Origin: Castor canadensis
Lineage: Eukaryota > Chordata > Mammalia > Rodentia > Castoridae
Assembly: GCF_047511655.1 (NCBI RefSeq)
Contig: NC_133391.1
Coordinates: 120,226,384 to 120,290,383, forward strand
Direction: 5' to 3'
Length of the DNA stretch: 64,000 bases
The notes beneath the pieces are model-generated. The model was not told the origin of the DNA, made no database searches, and was given only the letters and a program-made list of their open reading frames with translations. This document shows, piece by piece, positions 46,730-58,411 of the stretch; the first letter of the stretch is position 1; the number at the start of each line of letters is the position of its first letter. Made by a program: the position numbers and the translations under genes.

Positions 46730-47091
46730 CTGTGAGAGGGAAAATGAAAAGTTTAGTCATGTCAGCTACATGTCTTGTAACAAAGAGCAACATCTTTAAA
46801 ATAAAGCATATTTTTAAGGAGATTAAAATTAATATAACAATTTGGAGTGAGTTAGTATGACTCACACCTTTACTGAGAAAATAATTCTGAAAGTTGAAAT
46901 GTTTAAAATTGCAGAAACAAAAAGTTTATTATTGTGAAAAATTCATTTAAGATCTGGTATCAATTACAGTTTTGTTCTTTGACATCAATTGCATTTTTAA
47001 ATGTTGGCTTTTTTTCTTTTTTTTAGAGTGCTTAATAGGACTTTGTGTACAGGAGTATCTTAAAACAAAATTTTAAGATCATGGTTCTTAC

Positions 47092-47244
47092 CAAATGGGA
47101 TGGGTTGAAAAAATGGTCCAGAAAATTCAATTTCATTGAGTTTCTTGCAGGAAGCAAGTACAGTCAAGAGAGACTTAAAATCCGAAAATAAATTACATTT
47201 CAAATGGAAGACATGAAGGTTTGGAGAATTCTGAATCAATTTGA
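47092..47244 (-). CDS. NAIP: NAIP LRR exon
   Basis: 153 bp between 'tgatattttgcag' and GTAAGA, phase 1 at both ends. It encodes VKLIQNSPNLHVFHLKCNLF, SDFKSLLTVLASCKKLNEIE and FSGPFFQPIPF. It is too short and split by phase to show as a long open frame, but homology to NAIP is unmistakable. Confidence 0.95.
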
Positions 47245-47539
47245 CTGCAAAATATCAAGGATTTTCAGAAATTAGAAAAGAACAAAATCTCTATCAAAAT
47301 CAGTCTTGTAACTTACCATGCTGTCTCAATAATACTGAAGGTACCATAATACAATCATTTAAGAATTAGGCTGCTGTGAGCCTATGAGTAGGCTCTGTAA
47401 TTGGCCAATGAGCAGCAACATGCACTGACCCTCTCTGGGAACCAGTTTTGTCTCCTATAAGTTGCAGTAAGATCACCTTCAGCTTTAGCATCCTATGTGT
47501 CTATGTTTGTACATCGAATTTCTGCAATGAGAATACATG

Positions 47540-49235
47540 CAAGGGCTGGCGCAATGGCTCAGGTAGCAGAGAGCCTGCCTAACAAGTATGAAGCTCTGAA
47601 TTCAAACTCCATACCACAAAAAAAAAAAAAAAAGAAACTATATAAGAGTGGGAGCATTGCTTAAGTGGTAGAGTGCTTGCTTAGCAAGCGTGAGACCCTG
47701 AGTTTGATCTCCAGTAGTACAAAAAAAAAAAAAAAATCCAAACACCATAGAAAGAAACATAAAAGGAATGACAACTGAAGCAAAAACCTGTATTTGGTGT
47801 AAAAAGTGCTGATAAATTACAGGCTCACACCTGTAATTCTAGTTCCTTGGGAGGCTGAGATCAGGAGGATCGAGGTTTGAGGCCAGCCCAGGCAAATAGT
47901 TCACAAGACCCCATCTCCAAAATAACCAGAGCAAAATGGACTGGTAGAGTGGCTCAAGTGGTAAAGTGCCTGCTTTGCAAGTATGAAGTCCTGAGTTCAA
48001 ACCCTAGTCCCACTAAAAAAAGGGAAAAAAAGTTGCTGATAAGTGTAAGTAACTAGTTTTTTTTTCTTAACCCTGATAGGTGGGATTAAATTTGGGGTCT
48101 CCAGCTTGCTAGGCAAGTGTTCTACCACTTGAGCCACATCCCTCAGTCCTTTGGCTTTTTACTGCTTTTTTGTTTGTTTTTATTTTTTATTTATTTAGTT
48201 TTTAACAGGGTCTTGGCCAACCTTTGCCAGGGCTGGTGTCAAACTGCAATCCTTCTGTCTCAACCTTCTGAGTAGCTGGGGATTACAGGAGCGCATCATG
48301 TTCAACCCTTGTTTTTTGTTTTTTGAGACAGGGCTCACTATATAGCCCAGGCTATCCTCGAACACATGATCCTCTTGCTTCCACTTCCCAAGGGCTTAGA
48401 TTACAGGTAAGTATGTGCCATCACACCTGGCTTCAATGAATTTTTTAAATGCACTCTGTGTGTCAGGTTCACAGAGTTTTACATTTCTTTACTCTTTAGT
48501 TTTCAGTGATTACTAAATTAAGGAACTGATGTTACCTAAATCATTTTGCTAAGTGATGTATTTTTGCAAAGGCCAGGCATGGTGATAAACACTTGTAATC
48601 CCAGCACTGGGGTGGCTCAGGCAGGAGGATCACAAATTAAAGTCAGCCTTGGCTACATAGGCAGACCCTATCCACTAACCATGGGCGAGACTACGCTGGT
48701 GAGAAACAAGGAAATGCTTCAGATTGCTGCCGGTGGATTTCCTTCCACAGAGGACAGGTCTGTGAACTGCCGGGGAAGAGCAACTTCAACCATAGCAAAG
48801 CAACCACAAACTGTCTTGTAGAAGCAAATATTGTATTAGGGGTTAAATGCTCAGACTTTGCAGTCAAAATTTCTAGTGTTTGAATCTCTACCTCCTTAGC
48901 TGGATGAACTTGATCAAATTACTTAGCCTCCATGCCTTGAGTTCCCCAGCTGTAAAACAGCAACAGTAATAGTCTCTTACCTCTCAGAGTGGGTATGAAG
49001 ACTGAGGTCATGTTCGTGAAGTGCTTAGCACAGTTCCTAGCATGTAGCTCAGTGGTTGGGTGTTTGCCTAGCATGCATGAGGCCCTGGATTCAATACCCA
49101 GTACCAGAAAAAAAAAATCCAGCAGAATTAGTCACCCCCATCACCTTTGGGCTGGTGGCATGGCACAAATGGTAGAGCACCATCTTTACAAGTGTGAAGC
49201 CCTGAATTCAAACCCCAGTCCCATGGAAAAAAAAT
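47540..49235. repeat. SINE tract in a NAIP intron
   Basis: Sense elements lie at about 47540-47635, 47645-47735, 47815-48035, 48570-48670, 49020-49115 and 49140-49235. Antisense elements lie at about 48065-48290 and 48310-48435. Confidence 0.65.
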
Positions 49236-49426
49236 GAAAATTGTAAAGATGCAATGATTACAAATAGTCCCTGCTTTCTTAGTGAGAAAGAGTGAGGTCC
49301 CCACAATTTGCCCATGGGTACTGGCAACACCCTCAGACCCACAGAAGTTTTAACTGTTAAATAAACCATTAGCCAAGGACTTTTCCACCTGATGCAAAAA
49401 CAAGTAAATCAAAATTCCGTCCTCAC

Positions 49427-49594
49427 CTAGTTTGGAGGAATCCCACTCAGCTAAAATTTGGAACGATAATTTCTCCATGTGGTGGAGGTTTGGGAATTCT
49501 TCAGGAATGACAGAAAATACATGTGGTTTGTCATCTAGCTTCACAGACAGTTCTTTCAGGCACTGGAACTTGCCCAAGTTCGGAAAGATTTGCT
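49427..49594 (-). CDS. NAIP: NAIP LRR exon
   Basis: 168 bp after 'gtgctgttttccag' and before GTGAGG, phase 1 at both ends. It encodes EQIFPNLGKFQCLKELSVKL, then VFSVIPEEFPNLHHMEKLSF and QILAEWDSSKL. Sequence beyond 49427 in the longer open frame is intron. Confidence 0.96.
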
Positions 49595-49839
49595 CTGGAA
49601 AACAGCACACATTTTCTCATTGATAAAGAGTTTTAAAACTATCATTTTGATTCATCAGCTCTTTTCAGATTTTCAAATGAAAACGTCAAATATGCCATAA
49701 AGCAATCCTTTTTAGGAAGTACATCCATAAAAATGTTGCTGTCTGCAGCATTCACTGAGTACGTAGCACACGAGGAGCCCTGAACTACTACTCCAGAGTC
49801 ACAAAGCCAGTGAAGACGTCTCCTTAACAAAGAGTGTGG

Positions 49840-50210
49840 GGACAACTGACGTGGACACACTGGAACACTTGCACATGACTGGTGGGAATGTAAAATGGTG
49901 TACCCACTGTGGAACACAGCTTGGAATTTCCTCAAAAAATTAAACAGAGGTCTGTCAGAGTGGCTTGAGCAGTAAGAGTACCTGCCTAGTAAGACTGAGG
50001 CCTGGAGTTTAAACCATAGCTCTGCCAAAAAAAAAAATTAAACAGAATAATCATATAAACCAACAATTCTTCTCCCATGTATACACTCAAAACAATTCAA
50101 AACAGAGACTCAAACAGACACTTGTAACACTAATGTTCATTGCACCACTATTCACAATAGCATGAAGATGGAAACAACCCAACAGTTCATCAATACATAA
50201 ATGGAGCCAG
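49840..50210 (+). mobile_element. Old L1 ORF2 end with a nested ID SINE
   Basis: 'ctggtgggaatgtaaaatgg' and 'tattcacaatagcatgaaga' are the end of ORF2 of an old L1. An ID element (about 49948-50031) was inserted into it, flanked by a perfect 14-bp duplication AAAAAATTAAACAG (49934-49947 and 50032-50045). This gives the order of insertion. Confidence 0.8.
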
Positions 50211-50805
50211 GCACCATATCTCACATCTATAATTGCAGCTGCTTGGGAGGTAAAGATAGGAGGATCATTGGTGGTTCAATACAAGGTCAGGAAAAGACCC
50301 TATCTCAAAGAACAAGCTGAGCATGATGGCATGTATGTGTACTCCCAGCTATTTGGGGGCTATAGGTAGGAGGATCAAGATTTGAGAATGGCCCATGACA
50401 CCCTATCTGAAAAATAACTAAAGCAAAAAAGGGCTGAGGCGTAGCTCAAATGGTAAAAGTGGTTGTCTAGCAAGTGCAAGACCCTAAGTTCAAACCCCAC
50501 CATACAGCCAAAAAACCCCCACAGATGAATGAATAAAGAAAATGTAATGAAAATATGAAGGTGTGATATGTGCTGTAACACAATGCATCTTGCAAAAGCT
50601 CATGAGGTATTGCGCCTGCCCAGCAAGTGTAAGGTCCTGAGTTCAAACCCCAGTACTACCAAAAAAATTTTTTAAAAATTCTAAATCTGATGACAAACAT
50701 TCATCCACAGATCTAAACAACGTAGACTGGGGCATGGTAGGAGCAGGGTGCCTGCCCAGCAAACACAAGGCCCTTAGTTCAATCCCCAATACCACAAAAA
50801 AAAGG
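50205..50805 (+). repeat. B1-ID compound and ID SINEs (+)
   Basis: A long B1-ID compound at about 50205-50520, then ID copies at about 50585-50675 and 50725-50805. The stretch 50806-51110 has no recognised feature. Confidence 0.65.
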
Positions 50806-51125
50806 CTGAGAGACCCTCAGACATGGATAATAAAACAAAGAACGTGTAGACATCTAACAGTCAAACTGCTGAAAACCAAAGCTATCCTCACCACAATTAG
50901 AAAATGAAAAAGAACTCAAATGTCATACATAATAGTATCATAAGTACCTCTGAGTAAATTGAATGAAAGATGGGTAAAGTCTGCACTGAAAATATCAAAT
51001 ATTGCTTAGGAAAAGACTCAAATAAGTGGGTGACATTATTTCCCTCTTATTTCTTTTCCAAGGAAGCCATGCCTTTCTTCCATTAGGCAGGCAGGGTGAG
51101 AGTAATTTTTAAGAACTATCTTACA

Positions 51126-51137
51126 GTGCTCGCTTCA

Positions 51138-51182
<45 letters not shown>

Positions 51183-51254
51183 GGCCCCTGCGCAAGGATG
51201 ACATGCAAATTCGTGAAGCGTTCCGCAAATTAGTGAAGCATTCCATATTTTTTT
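51126..51254 (+). pseudogene. U6 snRNA pseudogene, 5' part of a U6-L1 chimera
   Basis: A full-length U6 starts exactly at GTGCTCGCTTC and keeps the ACAGAGA region and terminal T run, with very few substitutions. A 20-nt segment near the 3' end is tandemly duplicated (51205-51224 and 51225-51244, 18 of 20 identical). No proximal sequence element or TATA box precedes it. A target-site repeat abuts base 1, and an L1 begins directly after the T run, so it is a retroposed copy. Confidence 0.93.
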
Positions 51255-54200
51255 AAAACAACAAGTTCAGAAACTAGGGAAAGAATATTGAAGGCTGTAA
51301 GAGAGAAAAAACAAATAACATACAAAGGTAAACCCATCAAAATCACAACAGACTTCTCCACAGAAACATTAAAAGCAAGAAGAGCGTGGGGTGAGATCTT
51401 CCGGGCACTGAATGAAAATAACTTCAACCCCAGGATACTCTACCCAGAAAAACTATCATTCAAAATCGATGGAGCAATAAAAGTTTTCCATGATAAGCAG
51501 AAACTAAAACAATATGTGACCACAAAGGCACCACTACAAAAGATTCTTCAAGGGATTCTGCACACAGAAAGTGAAACACAACATAACTATGAAAGGATAA
51601 GCAGCACCAAACTACAGGAAAAGAAAAAGCAAGAAAGTAGAGAGTAACCTCAACTTAGGTGAACACAATCAAACCTTCAAACAACTAAAACAACTAAATG
51701 ACAGGAATCACCACATACCTATCAGTACTAACACTTAATGTTAACGGACTTAATTCACCCATCAAAAGGCACCTTTTGACAAAACGAATTAAAAAGGAAG
51801 ATCCAACAATTTGTTGCTTACAGGAGACCCATCTCACTGACAGAAATAAGCATAGGCTTAGGATGAAAGACTGGAAGAAGATTTACCAAGCCAATGGCCC
51901 CTGAAAACAGGCAGGAGTAGCAATACTTATCTCTGACAAAGTAGACGTCAAACCTACATTGATCAAACGAGATAAAGAAGGACATTCCATACTAATAAAA
52001 GGGGAAATAGACCAAAAGGAAATAATAATTATCAACCTATATGCACCCAATGTCAACACACCAAATTTCATCAAACATACCCTGAAAGACCTAAAAGCAT
52101 ATATTAACTCCAACACAGTGGTGGTGAGAACTTTAACACCCCATTTATCATCAATAGATAGGTCATCCAAACAAAAAATCAATAAAGAAATCCAAGATCT
52201 AAAATATGCAATAGATCAAATGGACCTAGTAGACGTCTACAGAACATTTCATCCAACTTCTACACAATAGACATTCTTCTCAGCAGCCCATGGAACCTTC
52301 TCCAAAATAGATCATATCCTAGAGCACAAAGCAAGTCTCAGCAAATATAAGAAAATAGAAATTATACCATGCATTCTATCTGATCACAATGCAATAAAAC
52401 TAGAACTCAACAACAAAAGTAAAGACAAAAAACATGCAAACAGCTGGAAACTAAATAACTCATTACTTAATGAACAATGGATCATTGATGAAATAAAAGA
52501 GGAAATTAAAAAGTTCCTGGAAGTCAATGAAAATGAAAACACAACCTACCAGAACCTATGGGACACAGCAAAGGCAGTCCAGAGAGGAAAGTTTATATTC
52601 ATGAGTGCATATATTAAAAAGACTGAAAGATCCTAAATCAATGACCTAATGATACATCTCAAACTCCTAGAAAAACAAGAACAAGCAAATCCCAAAACAA
52701 ATAGAAGGAGAGAAATAATAAAAATAAGAGCTGAAATCAACGAAATAGAAACCAAAAAAAACATACAAAGAACTAATGAAACAAAAAGTTGGTTCTTTGA
52801 AAAAGTAAACAAGATCGACAGACCCCTGGCAAACCTGACTAAAATGAGGAGAGAAAAAACCCGAATTAGTAGAATCAGGAATGCAACAGGGGAGATAACA
52901 ACAAACACCATGGAAGTCCAGGAAATCATCAGAGACTACTTTAAGAACCTATATTCAAATAAATTTGAAAATCTTAAAGAAATGGACAGATTTCTAGATA
53001 CATATGATCATCCAAAACTGAACCAAAAGGATATTAATCACCTGAATAGATCTATAACAAAAAATGAAATTGAAGCAGCAATCAAGAGTCTCTCCAAAAA
53101 AGAAAAGTCCAGGACCTGATGGATTCTCTGCTGAATTCTATCAGACTTTTAAAGAAGAACTGATACCAACCCTCCTTAAACTGTTCCACGAAATAGAAAG
53201 GGAAGGAAAACTGCCTAACACATTTTATGAAGCCAGTATTACACTTATCCCAAAACCTCCAAAAAGAAGAACTATAGGCCAATCTCCTTAATGAACACTG
53301 ATGCAAAAATCCTCAACAAAATAATGGCAAACCGAATTCAACAACACATCAAAAAGATTATTCACTACAACCAAATAGGCTTCATCCCAGGAATGCAGGG
53401 GTGGTTCAACATATGAAAATAAATAAACATAATAAACCACATTAACAGAAGCAAAGACAAAAACCACTTGATCATCTCAATAGATGCAGAAAAAGCCTTT
53501 GATAAGATCTAACACCATTCCATGATAAAAGCTCTAAGAAAACTAGGAATAGAAGGAAAGTACCTCAACATTATAAAAGCTATATATGACAAACCTACAG
53601 CCAAACTTAATGGAGAAAAACTGAAACCATTCCCTCTAAAATCAAGAACTAGACAAGGATGCCCACTATCTCCACTCCTATTCAACATAGTACTGGAATT
53701 CCTAGCCAGAGCAATTAGGCAAGAAGAAGGAATAAAAGGAATACAAATGGGTAAAGAAACTGTCAAAATATCCCTATTAGCAGACGACATGATCCTATAC
53801 CTTAAAAACCCAAAAAACTCTACTCAGAAGCTCCTAGACACCATCAATAGCTACAGCAAGGTAGCAGGATATAAAATCAACATAGAAAAATCATTAGCAT
53901 TTCTATACACTAATAATGAACAAACTGAGAAAGAATATATGAAAACAATTCCATTTACAATAGCCTCAAAAAAAAATCAAATACCTAGGTGTAAACCTAA
54001 CAAAAGATGTGAATGACCTCTACAAGGAAAACTATAAACTTCTGAAGAAAGAGACTGAGGAAGACTACAGAAAGTGGAGAGATCTCCCATGCTCATGGAT
54101 TGGTAGAATCAACATAGTAAAAATGTCTATACTCTCCAAAGTAATCTACATGTTTAATGCAATTCCCATCAAAATTCCAATGACATTCATTAAAGAGATT

Positions 54201-56009
54201 GAAAAATCTACTGTTAAATTTATATGGAAACACAAGAGGCTACAAATAGCCAAGGCAATACTCAGTCAAAAGAACAATGCTGGAGGTATCACAATACCTG
54301 ACTTCAAACTATATTACAAAGCAATAACAATAAAAACAGCATGGTACTGGCACAAAAACTGACATGAAGACCAGTGGAACAGAATAGAGGACCCAGATAT
54401 GAAGCCACACAACTATAACCAACTTGTCTTTAACAAAGGAGCTAAAAATATACAATGGAGAAAAGACAGCCTCTTCAACAAAAACTGCTGGGAAAACTGG
54501 TTAGCAGTCTGCAAAAAGCTGAAACTAGATCCATGTATATCACCCTATACCAAGAATAACTCAAAATGGATCAAGGATCTTAATATCAGACCACAAACTC
54601 TAAAGTTGATACAGGAAAGAGTAGGAAATACTCTGGAGTTAGTAGGTATAGGTAAGAACTTTCTTAACGAAACCCCAGCAGCACAGCAACTAAGAGATAG
54701 CATAGATAAATAGGACCTCATAAAACTAAAAAGCTTCTGTTCATCAAAAGAAATGGTCTCTAAACTGAAGAGAACACCCACAGAGTGGGAGAAAATATTT
54801 GCCAGCTACACATCAGACAAAGGACTGATAACCAGAATATACAGGGAACTTAAAAAACTAAATTCTCCCAAAACTAATGAACCAATAAAGAAATGGGCAA
54901 GTGAACTAAACAGAACTTTCTCAAAAGATGAAATTCAAATGGCCAAAAAACACATGAAAAAATACTCACCATCTCTAGCAATAAAGGAAATGCAAATTAA
55001 AACCACGCTAAGATTCCACCTCACCCCTGTTAGAATAGCCATCATTAGCAACACCACCACCAACAGGTGTTGGCGAGGATGTGGGGAAAAAGGAACCCTC
55101 TTACACTGTTGGTGGGAATGTAAACTAGTACAACCACTCTGGAAAAAAATTTGGAGGCTACTTAAAAAGCTAGACATGGATCTACCATTTGATCCAGCAA
55201 TACCACTCTTGGGGATATACCCAAAAGACTGTGACACAGGTTACTCCAGAGGCACCTGCACACCCATGTTTATTGCAGCACTATTCACAATAGCCAAGTT
55301 ATGGCAACAGCCAAGATGCCCCACTACTGACGAATGGATCAAGAAAATGTGGTATCTATATACAACAGAATTTTATGCAGCCATGAAGAAGAATGAAATG
55401 TTATCATTTGCTGGTAAATGGATGGAATTGGAGAACATCATTCTGAGTGAGGTTAGCCTGGCCCAAAAGACCAAAAATCGTATGTTCTCCCTCATATGTG
55501 GACATTAGATCAAGGGCAAACACAACAAGGGGATTGGACTTTGAGCACATGATAAAAGCGAGAGCACACAAGGAAGGTGTGAGGATAGGTAGACACCTAA
55601 AAAATTAGCTAGCATTTGTTGCCCTCAACGCAGAGAAACTAAAGCAGATACCTTAAAAGCAACTGAGGCCAATAGGAGAAGGGGACCAGGAACTAGAGAA
55701 AAGGTTAGATAAAGAAGAATTAACCTAGAAGGTAACACACACGCACAGGAAATTAATGTGAGTCAACTCCCTGTATAGCTATCCTTATCTCAACCAGCAA
55801 AAACCCTTGTTCCTTCCTATTATTGCTTATACTCTCTCTTCAACAAAATTAGAGGTAAGGGCAAAATAGTTTCTGCCGGGTATCGAAGGGGTGGGGGGAA
55901 GAGGGAGTGGGTGGAGTGGGTGGTAAGGGAGGGGGTGGGGGCAGGGGGGGAGAAATGACCCAAGCATTGTATGCACATATGAATATTAAAAAAATAAAAA
56001 TTAAAAAAA
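51255..56009 (+). mobile_element. 5'-truncated L1 (ORF1 end, ORF2, 3' UTR), defective
   Basis: The element starts in the C-terminal part of ORF1 (about 51261-51647). ORF2 follows from 51698, with an endonuclease start ('LSVLTLNVNGLNSPIKRH') and a reverse transcriptase containing the ADD catalytic motif (about 53777-53790). The C-terminal cysteine region lies near 55060-55110, the end is at about 55508, and the G-rich 3' UTR (55885-55955) and A-rich tail follow. The reading frame is broken by a stop at 51902-51904 and by later frameshifts and stops, so it is inactive. It lies antisense in a NAIP intron. With the U6 piece it is flanked by 15-bp repeats at 51111-51125 and 56010-56024. Confidence 0.95.
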
Positions 56010-56316
56010 AAGAACTATCTCACATATAGACCATTATTTTCTGATAAGAAGTAATTCATGTCTGTTTATTAAGAACCTTCATTAATTAAATATTAATGTT
56101 TTATTAACATTGTCTGTGTTACCCCAAAACTATTCTATTGGTTCCTTCATTTATTTATACGACTGACACAAAAAATTAGTGAAGGTTTATTTTATACCTA
56201 TTCTATCAAGGAGCACTTATTGTCTCATGTATTCAGAAACTTCTGTCCACCTAATGCTAAGAATGAGAAAATAAATTTCACATCAGAATAGTCATCCAAA
56301 ATACATGCCGATATAC

Positions 56317-58411
56317 CTTGTAACTGAGTGGTCCCTGAGACCTCAAGAGACTCCAAGGCAGGCAGGGTGAGAAGCAGCTCTTGCTCTGCTGTGCTGAGCT
56401 CAAAGTGACTTATGGAGCACTTGGTGACAGAGGCCTTATTCAGCTCCAGAACTGGGTGGATGCTTTCGAGAAAGCCCCCGCTGTGGGTTAAATGGAGGTT
56501 GATGCGCTGGGAAACTGGGAAAACGGCTTTTAGAAATGTGAGCATGTCCTGGTCGGCAGAGCCCACATTGGCCACCTGGACTTCTAGCAGGGGGATCTTG
56601 CAGGGCTTGGGGGACAGTTTCCAATAGCCGGAACTGAGGCCCACCAGTAACGGTACCCTGAGTTGGCTGTTCAGGAACCGCTTTATGTTCTCCTGTTTTT
56701 CAGCTAAATTTTGGTCAAATTCATCCATCCGTTCAAAGTTAGCGGCATAGTCTTCATCAGTGGTTGGGACCTGTGATCTGTCAAAACATCTTTCCAGGCC
56801 TGAAAAAAACAGTTCAGGTGTCTTTTTAGGTTCATTTATGGAGATGTGAACACTCCTCAACAACAACAGGCTTTCAGGGTAATCAAAAAAGTACTGTGCC
56901 TTAAGTTCATTGATAGACAATGTCCTCCCTTGCAGGAACTGGGAAATAAACGGAGAACATGCTGCAACTGTGTTGCTTTGATAAGCAATTTTTAGAGCAA
57001 GAGCCAGTATCTTTTTTGAGGCCAGGGAAAAATAAGCTTTTGGAGAAAATTGCCACAATGCTTCAAATAAGTGCATTGTCAGTGACGTTTCCAGATGTTG
57101 CTTCATGTAGTCATTTTCAGGTATATTTTCCAATGTCTCTTTATTATCCACCAACTGCAGCAAATGAGATACAACTTTTGGCCCCGCCTTTGTTGAAGGG
57201 TGGATGAAGGCACATTTCAAAAACCTGTCATAAAGGCCTATGACCATAAAGGATGAGTTAATTTTTTTCAAATAATAAAGTCCCAAATCTTGATCTTCCT
57301 GTGTGTCTGAATCCAGGAGTTCAATCAGCCTCATTCCAGCAAGAAATTCTTGGAATGTGGGGTTTAAAAACCGATAGACTGGCCTCAGCCTCTGGGCTGT
57401 GAATTTGCTCATCAAGCACATGACTAGATCTTCATCTTCATCCACCCCTGCTTCTGAGAGGTCACTGTCACTAAACTCAAAGCGAGACGAAAAATACCCT
57501 TTCAAGGCCAGCTCACCACAGAAGGACACGGCTGTGCTTCTATGCATTAAGGAAAGGCATTTCACGTAGGACTTGAAAACAGCCATTTCATCAAAGGACA
57601 GGCCAGAAGGGTTCTGCAACCAGTAAGCACAAACTGCCGCCACGAAGAGGGGAGTCTTATAAATTCCCTGCAAATCTTTGTTCCTTCCAAAGAAAACCAT
57701 AAACTCTACCAGACCAATTATGTTATCCGAGAAGAGCGTCCGTAATAAATATATAGTATTATAGAAGGGAAACGCTTTAATCTCTAGAATTGTATCTAGG
57801 TGTCGGCGGATGTCTCTGGCCCTGTTTGTACGGACAGCGATCAATAAGCAGGTCCGTGATGAGTGGTTTTTTAGAATCAGTTTTTGTATGACTTGGGGGA
57901 TTGCACACATTTCACTGTAGTCATCCAAAAGGAATAACACCTGATTCTTTAGCTGCTGGATGGTGTTCATCAGAGACAATTCAGTAACAGATCCTTCTGT
58001 CTTTAGGAGTTGGTCACAGACGATGTTGGCCAGTCCCTGGTTCAGTCTGGTAGAACTCAGGGAGAGGTAGAAGACCAGCTGGAACCTGCTCAACAGAGGA
58101 CAGCATCCTGATGCCCAGAGAAAAGCTATTTTCTTCAGGAAGACTGTTTTTCCACTACCAGCTTCCCCCTCCACACACATGACAGAGTTCAAGTTGGCAA
58201 AGACCTCAGGCAACAGCAGGGGCTCCTGCTCAGAGCTGCTGATGTGCTTCGAAGCAATGGACAGATCACACTGCAGCAAGTGGTCGGTGAGTTCTCTGTG
58301 AGAGATGTCAAGGAAAGACATGTGGCGGAAACTGGCTTTGACGTAAGCTGCCCTCAGTTGCTCATTCAGACTCTTTGCCTCGTGAAACCATTGGGCTTCA
58401 GTCTGGGCCAC
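56317..58411 (-). CDS. NAIP: NAIP NACHT exon
   Basis: About 2,095 bp, uninterrupted. It runs from VAQTEAQWF near 58411 to a GTATAT donor after 56317. The NACHT ATPase has a Walker A motif GEAGSGKT (about 58145-58168) and a Walker B-type FLLDDY (about 57917-57934). Winged-helix and helical domains follow, including AGVDEDEDLVMCLMSKFTAQ and RFLNPTFQEFLAGMRLIELL, and then the start of the LRR region (VTKCSISHFELSTAEQELLL). In mammals NAIP binds flagellin or secretion-needle proteins and triggers NLRC4 oligomerisation. Compared with human from memory it lacks about six residues just before FCGELALKG. The open frame extends upstream to 58474, but that part looks like intron with a pyrimidine tract. 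Confidence 0.96.

Noticed and set aside
51126-51254. A functional U6 snRNA gene
   Set aside because: There is no upstream PSE or TATA, it has an internal 20-nt duplication, and it is fused to an L1 within one target-site duplication.
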